A DNA stretch of 64,000 bases, from positions 1,302,001 to 1,366,000 of the forward strand of contig RBKR01000003.1 of NCBI GenBank assembly GCA_004835665.1. The letters run 5' to 3'. The position numbers were made by a program, and so were the translations under genes. The notes beneath the pieces are model-generated. The model was not told the DNA's origin. It did not search any database and saw only the letters and a program-made list of their open reading frames with translations. Source of the stretch: Phoma sp. XZ068. Lineage: Eukaryota > Ascomycota > Dothideomycetes > Pleosporales > Didymellaceae. Shown in pieces: positions 45,153 to 55,452 of the stretch; positions within the stretch are counted from its first letter, which is position 1; every line of letters starts with the position of its first letter.

Positions 45153-46396
45153 CTATTGGAAGAAACAGAGAACAAACATTAGAATTAGGGCGAATATCGG
45201 CGTGACTGATGCACTCGAAGACGATGCGGCAGCTCCTTTCAGTGGAGCGGCAGTAATGTTCACGAATTTTGACCCGCATGATATGGAGAGCTGTTGCGCA
45301 GCTGACGTGTAGGTTTTGCTGAGTGGTTGCGTGGCATTGTTGGCAAAGTTGGCGTAGATCGCCATGGCGTCTTGTAAACACGAATTGCAGGTCGGTCGCG
45401 ACCCTCCCGGGAGTTCCTGGCCTATGGGTAGATAGAAAGGATAGCTGTCGGTGGTCGACGATGAGTTGCTCACTGCGTTGGCAAAACCTGAATTACTCAG
45501 TTAGAGAGGTTCCTCCTGAGTCTTCAAACGACTTACAATAGTTGCCGTCATCGTCACGCAAGCAACTTGCTTGGTATGAAGGTTTGTATGCGACGAGTCC
45601 GTTGTAGGCTTGTAGCACGATTGGATTGTCGTTGTTGTAATCCGTTTTACAGGCTGTATCAGACAATAGCTCTCGTGCAAAGGTGTTCAATGTTGTTGTG
45701 CATTGGCTCTCGTTAACAGCGCATGTTGCTTCGAGAGTCTGGGTGATGCGAAAGAACGATTTGGAGGCATCGAAGAAGCCACTCGAGGTCTGACAAGATT
45801 AGCACATGGGCTTTTGCTCCAATTGGAACAAGAAGACGCACCTGCAGCAGCAAAGAGAACGGGTGACAGTTGTTGAATGCATCGCTTTTAAGCAGTCGGT
45901 TTAGGTAAGTCGCACAAAAGCTAGTAAAGTTGTTTGACAGGCCCGTGTCGAAGGGTTTTGGTACTTGGAAGTCGGACGCAGAGCTGCTCGAAGCTGTCGC
46001 GAGAGCCCGTTTGGATGGTGGTGCGGAAAGCGTTCTGCTGGCATCTTCGTTCGCGAGTACGGGAGGCATCAACGGTGGAATTATTGGTGCCGGACGTGTA
46101 TCGAGGTGCAATGACGATCCTTTCCACACGAGATCGTCGTCGACGATGGAGAGCCGATCACCATGTGGTTCTGCAGCGGTAACGGCGCCGAGCAAGGAAC
46201 TCCAGGATAGGAATATGACGAGCACTGAGAGCAGCGCGGAAGGCGACGTCCTGCCGATATATAAGGAGAACATGCCGCGGCGCAATCTATTCTCGTGCTT
46301 CCTCTTTCGCACCGAATGGTGCGACATTGGGGCACGGTGCATAACCGGTGACTCGCGTTCCGCGAATGGCTGGAGCTCCATATTTTGTTTCTTCAA
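45153..46396 (-). CDS. Secreted, probably GPI-anchored conserved fungal protein
   Basis: Exons 46396-45842, 45789-45537 and 45487-45153 give 380 residues; introns are 52 and 49 nt (donors GTGCGT and GTAAGT). A hydrophobic segment (LLSVLVIFLSWSSLLGAV) starts about residue 55 and would serve as signal peptide or anchor; the internal Met before LYIGR may be the true start. The mature part has about ten cysteines and conserved phrases (FDTGLSNNFTSFC, CHPFSLLLQ, YNGLVAYKPSYQASCL, GNYCFANAVSNSSS, GGSRPTCNSCLQDAMAIY) that I believe mark an uncharacterised ascomycete DUF family (possibly DUF7729, from memory). It ends SVTPIFALILMFVLCFFQ after a Ser/Ala-rich spacer, the layout of a GPI-attachment signal. 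Several N-glycosylation sites. Role unknown; cell-wall or surface location inferred. Confidence 0.82.
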
Positions 46397-48718
46397 CAGT
46401 CTGATGCTGCTGCTATGGTTGACGAGGCTGATTCAGGGCCACACAGAGCATGACTATCCACTTTGAAAGTCAAGAAACAATGGTAGCGTTGATGCTGGAT
46501 TAGCTGTTCTGACACGCTTGCGTTTTCCAGGCTACCTGAAATGGTCCGAGTATTGGTTTGCGGATCCAGGAACGTGCGGCGGCACGTTGGCGATGACAAC
46601 CACACGGGATACGGGATGGGAAAGCAGCGGCCTGCTTGTCGATGTCGATCGTCGCCCGAAAGAATGAAGCAGGACTGTTCCCCCGGTGTTCTTCGTTTGA
46701 TTATTAGGCTCGACAGTTTGTACCGCAATGGGAGCAGCCGTCCTTATGTTGAATATTGCCATGGAGCTTGCAGGCAACGATAAGCCACCAATGCCAGCCA
46801 ACAGACATGGTAATAAAGCCACGCGCCGCCTCCTTGAACAGAATCCCACTGCTCGGCTCTCGACTGGCATTGCGACTCGGTTGCTCGCCCTAAGGTGTTG
46901 GGAGGGATGCCTCTGATAGGTGGGCGGATAATTCGTTTAAGAAAGTCAATATGCCCTTGCCGCATTGAGCCGCCAAGTGGGAATGGCTGCCCCTGGGCGA
47001 GCTTCATGGGGCCAGAACCATCGCAAGCTTGTCAGAACCTGCAGCCCTGCACGGCTCCGCTGCTCGATCTGTTGTCGTGCAGAGGGTCTTCGATAGTTTA
47101 GCGGCCCGTTGAAAGGTACGCAATGCATGTCCATCGTCGGGTTGAGCTCCGGTGAGTATTGAGAAGCAACTCGCGTCCCCCCCACACGCACGCTACACGA
47201 GCATGAACACCTTGCTGTAGTTGATCGGCGCGAGTTACTCAAGAGGCAGGGCAGCGCTCAGTCGAATGGGTTGGATGCCACTCGATAATGCAACTGGATG
47301 GCTTCACAGACACGTGGAATGCTGGAATGCTGCTGCCCTCAGCGCGAGACCGCACCTTCCGCTTTGCCAAGCTAAAATTCGATAAACACCAGCGCCATCC
47401 CTCACCCCTCGATTGTCCTGACAGCTGACAACGTCAGACATGAATGGCGATTGGGATCTGGTCGTGCCGGGACACTTCTCGATGGTGTTGTGAGAAAGAC
47501 GTCAGCGAGCTGTCACTCTGCTCGACCAGGCGTTGGTTGGAATCTGGACTGTGGTCCTTTTCTTCAGCTCTCTCGCCTGTTCTTAACAACTCACTAATGC
47601 GTGCAGCACCTCATCTCCCAACGCCTACCAATTGCGCTCGTCACTCACACTTTTGGTGCTCGTCAATACTCTCTCGTCAGCGTACAGCAGCCATTCATGC
47701 AACACGGTGGTGTCTTGCATGAAGCCCTGCCTGAGGCCGTTATTGCCCGCCAGTAAGAACCGTATGCTGCGATAGACTCCTGCGAAACTCTCGATGCATT
47801 TTGGCTTCTTCTTCCTTGAAGCCGGCACGAGCTTACCGCGCGGTTTGAAATCCTTGGTTGCGGGGCTTTGGAGCTTTGTCTTCCCATGGCACGCTGACTG
47901 CTCTAACCAAAGACGTCTGCAGGCGTGGAAGGCCTACGCCGTACGACTCCCTACGTCGCAGTATTCACAGTATAGTATGCGTCAGTCCTAGTACATACGA
48001 ACAGACAACAACTCGTGCTCGATGTCCTCGCCCTGCACAACCTTTCCTTACTGCCCGAGCTTTCACAGTCAAACTGATATCACCCTTGTTGCCACTACGC
48101 AGCGATTCTTGTCGTTCCTTGGTAGTCTCTCGGTAGGACAGAGCCATCAAACTGTTGCATTATGGACCCTTGATCGACCTGAAGTGTTGCATTAGGCAGA
48201 CCGGAGGACTCTCCGGGTGTTACTGCAGCTACTGGTTGATGTACCAGTGAAGTTGAGTCTTGCAGGCAGCTAATTGAGGCCTCGTGGCATATGCGACGGA
48301 GCTGTGGATATCTTGAAATCGATAAGCCAGTCACCATCAAAAGCTACTCACGTCTTCGACCATGATACATCACCCGCTGACGTAGGTACAGAGCTTACGG
48401 TATGATCGCGCCCTGCAATGCCTCAGCACGGGTCGCTCTACCAGGGCGTTGCAACTTCTTTGACACCGCCATGTCTGTGCCTGAGTCTAGGTTTAGTCAA
48501 GTTAAGTCCAACCCCGATAACGGATGCAAGATAAAGATGTAGTTCAAGTCCGCATGCCAATTAAGCGTATAGTCTAATCGCAATCGACTGTGGATCTGCC
48601 TTTCGTCGGTCATACATTCAAACGTAAATCTGCTGTCAAGAATTCTATCCTCCTGCACAGTTGCACCCCCAGATACACTTGCCTCGTCTAGCCATCCCAA
48701 ACTCTTGACCGGCAATGT
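46397..48718. other. Intergenic stretch of 2.3 kb without a supported gene
   Basis: No convincing coding sequence. The open frames present are short, overlap one another on both strands and show no domains or usable splice sites. GC content looks no lower than the flanks, so this is not an obvious AT-rich repeat island. No tRNA-like fold noted. Confidence 0.5.
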
Positions 48719-49167
48719 CTACAAAGGCAGCGCCCGCTGTGCAGCCTCCAGCGTACTTTCTAAACTCGCATTGAATGCGAATCTCTGGCCTGGGTTATGC
48801 TTCAACACAGTATTGATGATTCCCTCGAAGTATGGCGTATGCTTGGCCACACTTCTGATACCAACCTGAATGTGTTCCATGCGTTAGCAACATAGTTCCG
48901 GACCTGACTATTTCGCTTGTGGACGCAAAAGATAAGCACACTCACACCGACAAGTACCAGATCGTATTTATTTGTCTGCAGTTCCTTCTCAAGGGCAGCG
49001 ATACCTTCCGCCATGTGTGGTAGGAACAAGTTGACCGTATAACCAGCATCCTTCATCGCGTCGGCTGCCTTGTTAATGATAGCGTCCAATGCTTGTGGTA
49101 AGACATGCGGTGGGAGGTCGATGTTAGGATCCTGTGCGCCTACGCCCATGAAGAGAACGGATGCCAT
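48719..49167 (-). CDS. Small conserved-looking protein of unknown function (122 residues)
   Basis: Exons 49167-48946 and 48865-48719 joined by an 80-nt intron (donor GTGAGT, branch GCTAAC, acceptor CATTCAG) give 122 residues with a clean stop. The product alternates strands and helices: MASVLFMGVGAQDP, a helix with ALDAIINKAADAMKDAGY, TVNLFLP, another helix, then YDLVLVGVGIRSVAKHTPYF. This looks like a small alpha/beta, Rossmann-like fold; the Gly-rich VLVGVGIR turn may bind a nucleotide or phosphate. No signal peptide. I cannot assign a function. Splice quality and the regular pattern make it likely to be real despite its isolation in a gene-poor stretch. Confidence 0.65.
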
Positions 49168-50425
49168 GGAGAACGTCAGGGATGCGATATGTTGTAGGAA
49201 ATGTCTCTCTCGAATATGACCTCGAACACAGGTGAGCGAATGTAATTGTGCAGTAACGCAGAGTGCTATTTATGCGGCTTGCGAGTAAAGCACGCTGCAA
49301 TATATTGATTTCGCCGCTAGCACGGAGTGATTCACAAGCTCGGGACATGGTTCCAGAGTGAGAGTGGCGTACGCCTACTATGCGCTAAGGTGAGGAGTAG
49401 ATCAGGTGACGATGTTGGTGGTGGGCGAGCCAGACGTATAGTACTGCTTACCTAGGTATATCAGGCTGTAAAGATAAGAGAATTCCTCAACAATCGAGAT
49501 GCAGGATTACACTGTTTGATATAACGGACATGACTAGAACCCAAGTGATTTGCAATGTACTTTCATATTATTTTGTTGTTCGTCCACCGTCCACTCGAGC
49601 ATCGCCCATGTTTCCTCGAGTTAGGCATACTACATTTAGTTACGCTGCCCTGTGCGCCTACGAGCATCGTTCTAAAAGAGTTCACGGTCGAAAATAATAC
49701 ATTCACGAGCGTACTACCGCATGAATTAATATGAGCTTCGAGGTCCACGTACGTCAAATACCAAACTGTGGAAGTAGAGAGCAAGCAGAAGTGCTTGAAC
49801 TTGGGCAGTGATATGTGAACCAATACACCTCTCTGCTGTGAGCTATGATATCAAAAGTGGAATCAGCAACGCTTTTAAACATGGAATGGATCACGGGTTA
49901 CCTGTACAGACTCGCTGTCGTTGCCCAAACCGGGTATCTGAATTTTTTGAGGGCTGACATCTACACATCGCCATGATTCCCGCGGTGCATATCTCCAGGA
50001 ATATTTCAGAACCTGCAGAACAGAGTATGGCGAGCAAAGTTGCACAGATATCAATTAAGTTGATACGGTGATGACAAGCATGACGAAGTGAACAGGTATG
50101 TTATTACGTCTCGATTCCACAGCTGCAACCTTTCGTGGTCAAGTGACAGTGGGAAGTGCAGATTCCAGCATGTTTGGGTATCATATCAGTTGTCATTTGA
50201 ACCTGGTACACAAAGTCATGCACTAATGGTGCTCAGAGCAGTCTCAACAACTTGAAGATATTTGATACATGCAAAAGGGACAATATGAATTTGTTGATGT
50301 GAGCTGCCTCAATATTACATTAAGGCTTATTTTGATTGAACTATTTTTCCAGTTGCCTTCAATAGGCCCTTTGCAATATGTCGCTAAGATCCAAGATATG
50401 TACATGAATTTGTCGAGTTAGGAAT
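49168..50425. other. Intergenic, relatively AT-rich
   Basis: 1.26 kb upstream of the 122-residue gene and downstream of the Alt a 1-like gene. It appears more AT-rich than the rest of the window. No gene or repeat recognised. Confidence 0.5.
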
Positions 50426-50839
50426 TTACTGTCCGGTGATGGTGAAGGTCAGGTTGTTGACCTGAGAGCAGACGAAGTCGTTGGCACCGTTGCCACCGGC
50501 ATGGCAGTAGGTGGGGACGTCGGAAGTGGCGTACTTGCCCGCGAAGGGGGCGGTCTGGTGGTAGATGGCGACACCGTATTCCGAGTCCTTGCCCTCGATC
50601 AGGCCGAAGCTGTAGAGGGTGTTGTTGCCGCAGCCGACGACTTCGGAGGGCAGGCTGGGGACGGCACCAATCTCGCAGGCGACGTTGGTGACGTTGTTGG
50701 CGGAGAGCTTGAAGCCAGCGTTTTGAATGCCGTCATTCTTGCGGAGGTAAAACTCGCTGACTTGGACGGTCTCGCCCTGGGGAGCGGGAGCTGCGAGGGC
50801 AGCACCGAAGAGAACGGAAGCGATGGTGAAGAACTGCAT
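50426..50839 (-). CDS. Alt a 1-like secreted protein
   Basis: Intronless, 137 residues. The signal peptide is MQFFTIASVLFGAALAAPAP. The mature protein carries the Alt a 1 family pattern: VQVSEFYLRKNDG, GFKLSANN, VGCGNN, and the strongly conserved YCHAGGNGANDFVC. Members are secreted beta-barrel proteins of Pleosporales and related fungi, including allergens and elicitor-like proteins acting on plants. Four cysteines (55, 70, 112 and 124) fit the two conserved intrachain disulfides; no cysteine lies between the signal peptide and residue 55, so the extra cysteine that links dimers in Alt a 1 itself appears to be missing. I start at the ATG at 50839; the longer open frame to 50968 is leader. 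No neighbour suggests its role. Confidence 0.88.
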   Translation of the reverse strand: MQFFTIASVLFGAALAAPAPQGETVQVSEFYLRKNDGIQNAGFKLSANNVTNVACEIGAVPSLPSEVVGCGNNTLYSFGLIEGKDSEYGVAIYHQTAPFAGKYATSDVPTYCHAGGNGANDFVCSQVNNLTFTITGQ

Positions 50840-52641
50840 CTTGAGATGTGTGTAGGTAGAGAGCGAGTGTTTCAAGGAGTTCTTAAGTGTAGATGTTTGG
50901 GTTTGATAGGAGTGATTGGATGAAGATAGCAATAGCAGAAGAAAGAGTCTATACTTATGTCTTTCCAAAGATCATGCCTTGTTCTCTGAATCGAACAACT
51001 CGCGTCGACCCACAGTTGTTAGCCTCCTTCTCCATATTTCTTCCTAACCCTGCAGGGACGCACAACCGAGTAGTTTCCATGCCTTCCACATGTAGCCTCG
51101 TATTCCTGAGAAACCCCAGTCATATCTCCTTCCATATAAGATGTTCCTGGACTACGTAGAAGCCGGTCCTGAATTTTCCAGTCTGAAACAGGCAGCTGCC
51201 GCTACACGCAATCGAACATCGACAAGTGGAAACCACCGACAAGGTAAGCATCGGGACCTCGGAGTATCTTGGGTATGTTCAATTTCATGTGTGGATGCAA
51301 AGAATGCCAAAGCAGAAACGTTGAGAAATACAAAGACGTGTAAGGCTGTGAATAGAATGGCTCATTTGTCAGTTGTTTCATGCCAAAGGTAGGGAGGTCA
51401 AGGGTAGGAAACTTGACACTCAGGGATGATCATGATCCAAACGCCACTTCCGCCCAGAAAACGTTCGAGTGCCGCCGAGGGTCACATCATGAAAATAGAA
51501 AATGGCTGGTTGAGGTTTTTGCTCCGTGACGATCTGTATGCGTGAGTTACTCGCGCGGAGGGACCGTGGAGTAGCAGAAAAATAAGCCAAGGCTGCGTCA
51601 TTTACTGTCCGACAGGGTCGAAGCCATGAAGGTTAAACAAATGTTAATCTCTAATCTAATCCTCTGTGAAGTATTCTGCATGGCGCAGCCTACATAGCAA
51701 AAGTGTACAGCCTCATTCTGACGAAAGAACGGCTGCTTGTCCAGGCAAAGCGTGATGTCATAGCCCCACTGCGCAACGACCACCTTTGTGAATGGTGCGG
51801 CAAGAGGGCTCGTACGCGAGGTTGGTACTTCGGTCGGTCACCCCGACAGATCTTCATTGTTTGTGGGCGTTGACGTGTTTTCGAGCATCACAATCATATG
51901 GTGTTTCCCCGGCGAGTCCAGAACATTTTCATGCGCAACCCCAGAATCTGCCGCGGTCTGATCGTTCCCTTCAATGTTTTGATCGCTCCGGCTCTTCAAC
52001 GCTGCTTGACACCGCGCAGCGCAACCGCAGGTTGTCTGCATTGACATGGCTGTACATAAGATTGACACGGCCAGCAAGATGACCCCAGCCAGGCCATGGT
52101 AATGTTTAAGCACGACCAGCGGTTAACATACAGGGCAACAACTCAGTGCGTTGGCAAGCGTGCAAGATATCCTACCGAAAAGGTCATGCATGGAGTTGCT
52201 GCCAACATGCTTCGCAATCAACAAGCTCCCTAATTGATTTCGGGTTGCCTACCCAAAGCAGCTGCCAACACTACAAGCGTATGGATCAGCGGCATTGGGA
52301 ATCTTCACTTGGTCCTACGCAAAGGCAGAAGAATGCAGTCGTGTACATGTGTCAGCGGCAGACGTCGCAAGATGTCTCGTGTGAATGATCAGAGGGCGCA
52401 ATGCAAGGGCACGCAGCACGCACAGCACGACTAGATGGGCTCCAATGTTTGTGATGTGAAAAGGTTTGATATATTCAACTATGAACAATGAATTGCCTTC
52501 TGTGTCGGCGAAGCGACCGTGGGTATATAGCACATGTAATCCACAATCAGAACAATCTGAGCCAACACGATCGCAAAATGCTAGATCTGACAAAGGAAAT
52601 TCGTGATGAGGCGTCACGAAGAAAGCGCAAGATATGGTAAA
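50840..52641. other. Intergenic, no supported gene
   Basis: 1.8 kb between the Alt a 1-like start and the stop of the 920-residue gene. A 91-codon minus-strand frame at 51838-52113 begins with a signal-like hydrophobic stretch (GVILLAVSILCTAM) but starts with GTG and lacks a usable ATG upstream of it, so I leave it out. Confidence 0.5.
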
Positions 52642-55452
52642 TCAAAACGCATAGAATCGCTTCAAGATAGACATGCGGTTCCGTGTTCGCTCGGCACTAG
52701 CGCTTTTCTCAGCTTCGTTCGAGGACGAAGTAATTGAGGAAACGCGCTTGCGAAGGCTTGCGCTGCGTGAAAGTACTTTGGAGGTGGGGAGATCGGCGTA
52801 TGTGAGGTTGGAGGTTGTGGAGCGATGTACAGAGTGGGCGGGAGTGCTCTTTGTCGCAACAGGGGAGGATGGATCGAAGTATGAGGACTGCGAGCTGATG
52901 CTTGGGCTCATCGGCGGTGAGACCGGTGGAGAAAGTGCAATGCCGATCGCGGTGTCTGTGTAAGGTGGCCGGAAGGCTGGGTGAATATCATCGAAGCTGG
53001 CTGTTTGTGTCGCATCATTGTCCAAGGTGATCTTTTGTGGAGCGTCATCATCGAAGTGGAATGCTTGCATGTGCGTAACGACCGGTGGTAGTGGCTGTGA
53101 GGCAAGTGACTTTGTCTTGACAAACGACCGTGTTCGAGGAGTCGGGACCTGGGAGCTGTCGACGGACACAAGGCCTCCCAAGAGACCGCTGTCTTCTACC
53201 GTGGTACTGTGGCGTTCTTGGTACTCTTCGTCTGCACTGGACTCCGAAGAATATACACTTGATTCGCTCCATACCTGGGAACCTTGCGAACTTGTGCTAT
53301 CCGAACGACTCATATCCGTTGCATCGCTTGGAGAGGGAGGACCAAAGAGTTGCTCGAGGTGAGCTGCATCTAGGAGTGGTGTTCGGGTACGCGCGTGGCG
53401 GCGAGCTGTGTTCAACGATGATGTTCGCTCTGGTGGGATCGGCGGAGACCGAGGTGTAAGCCATGATACCTCTGGATCAGTGCTATCCTGAGGATCTTTC
53501 GCAGACGAATTACGTGAGGGGTCCTGGACCGGTACATCTGCAGTGGCTTCGTTCAACCCACTTCTGTACCAGTGAGCGATGAGCTCGGAGTCGCGGGTAG
53601 GCCTGAGCTTTAAGCTGTTCCTTCGCGAGCTTCGTCCAGACAATGATTTTAAACTGAAAGAGCGAGTGGGCGGGTATGAGACATGTGTAGAGATCCTCAG
53701 TGGGGCTGGCACATCAACAGAACCACGTTGACTTGACGTAGGAGAAGAAAAGTAATCTTCCCTGTGGCAATCGGGCTCGATGGAAGCGAAATCAGATTGT
53801 GAGCTTTTGAGGTACTCGTCAATCGCTTGAGGTACGTTCACTGCTGCCGCAGCTGAAGTAATTGAAGGTGTGGTTGCTTGTGAGCTGCCAGGCCACGACG
53901 ACTGCTCCGGTAGCAGACAGCAGAGAGGATATTCGGCACTGTCTGCATCGCGGACTTCTTTGGGGGCTCGCAATGCTGACACCAAGTATTGTAATGTGCC
54001 ATAGATAAGAAGCCACCTGACTTTTCGCGCGTCGACAACAGAGATCTTCTCGTCGCGCTGGTTGAGTGTTGAGCTATATGTGCGTTCGAAATGAGAGTAC
54101 TCTTGTATGATGTTCGAGCTGGTGACAGCTGCATCATGTGTGTTGGTTGCTGCAGCCAATGCGGCACTCAAAACCTGAATGTTGTTGGCTTTGTTGTGCT
54201 GAGACGCTAGTGATAGTTGTCGGAGAGCTTTTGGAGATTCAATCTTCTTTGCTGGCTCCGCGTAGGTTGGGATCAAGGGTAGTGGATGTGGTTGTGGCGT
54301 AAACTTGTGGCGCTTGTCGAAGCTGTCAAGATTCTGCAGAACGCAGATACCTCCGCTTGCTAGTCCCTGAAGGGCCAAGTTGGTGGTAGAACTTGTGTCG
54401 ACGAGGTAGTCGTACAGGTTCTGGAAGTCGAAGTACATTGACTTGTACAATGCCTTTGGAAAAGCTGATCCCTTCGGAGGCGGCCAGTATCCGAACTTCT
54501 TGACATAGAAGGTGTGCAGGAACCGGCGGAAGCGGTTCAGATGGCTCCTGGTCCCTTGTGTAAGGCCAAGGTAAGCAGGGGACATGTCCTCATCGAGGAA
54601 TTTGCTCAACGCAACGGTCACCTGACCAAGGTGGTTATCTACATCAAGAGAGGCACGTGTGATGAGAGCCTTGGTAAGCCTGGACGTAGTCTAAAAGGAG
54701 GTAAGCTGGTGAATGAAGATGATAAAGCGTACACTTACAGGATATTCTGGACTAAGAGACAGGCTTTCGTTCATCCCAACGCAGTGAGCGAAAGCATCGA
54801 TCCAGGCCTGTCTGAGCTTGTAAGTCTCAGCATAGAACAGGCTGGCAAGCGCGTAATCTGTGCACTCGGCAAAGTCACGGTATCCTTGACCGTCGGCGTA
54901 CTGCAAGAAATCCTGGTGGTTTTCGGCTACTCCCGATCGGAAGAGCTGTAATCTTTCTTGAAGATCAACAAACGTTTGCCCCATATGGTAACCCACCAGA
55001 GGCTTTCCGAGAAGGAATGCAAAGAAGTTCCGTGTTGTGACATGCCATTTGAAAGAATCCTGGCGGGACGTGTCATTGGGTGCGGGGATGAATAGATTCA
55101 CAATGCCCGGCTCACGGCTCGGCAGGATCAATGAGCTGGACATGCTCATCAGCTTTTGCGATTCTGACCCGTCCCGCGACGCAACCTCTGCGTATGAAAC
55201 GCTAAGCAAAGAGTTGCATCGTTTCTGCCTCAGAGCCCTAAATGGGATACAAAATGATGGGCCACGACGCGATGCTCCTTGCGCATAGAGATGCACGTAA
55301 CAGTCGCCGTCTTCGACCCATAATTCGGTGTCCTTCGTAGGGTTAGTGAATGGAATTCCTGATCGTGTTGGCGTACGTACTCTCCGGAGACCATCCCAGT
55401 CACTAATCGTTCGGGTCATCCCAGACCATCTTTGAACCTTTTCAACGGCCAT
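52642..55452 (-). CDS. Conserved Pezizomycotina protein, Ser-rich, unknown function (920 residues)
   Basis: Exons 55452-54739 and 54690-52642; the 48-nt intron (donor GTAAGT, acceptor CTCCTTTTAG) joins EYPV-side sequence to TTSRLTKALI. Residues 1-410 look folded: WVEDGDCYVHLYA, GPSFCIPFRAL, FKWHVTTRNFFAFLLGKPLVG, LFYAETYKLRQAWIDAFAHCVGM and GYWPPPKGSAFPKALYKSMYFDF. This pattern matches a large fungal family I recall as DUF8004. A single helix-rich segment with VRWLLIYGTLQYLVSALRAP closes that part. The remaining half is disordered, Ser/Thr/Pro-rich and dotted with SP/TP sites, ending RMSILKRFYAF. No membrane or signal segment. Proteins of this kind are probably phosphorylated regulators, but nothing here shows a reaction. 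Confidence 0.85.

Noticed and set aside
51838..52113. Possible small secreted protein with a signal-like start
   Set aside because: Begins with GTG; the first in-frame ATG lies past the hydrophobic stretch, and no upstream exon could be justified.
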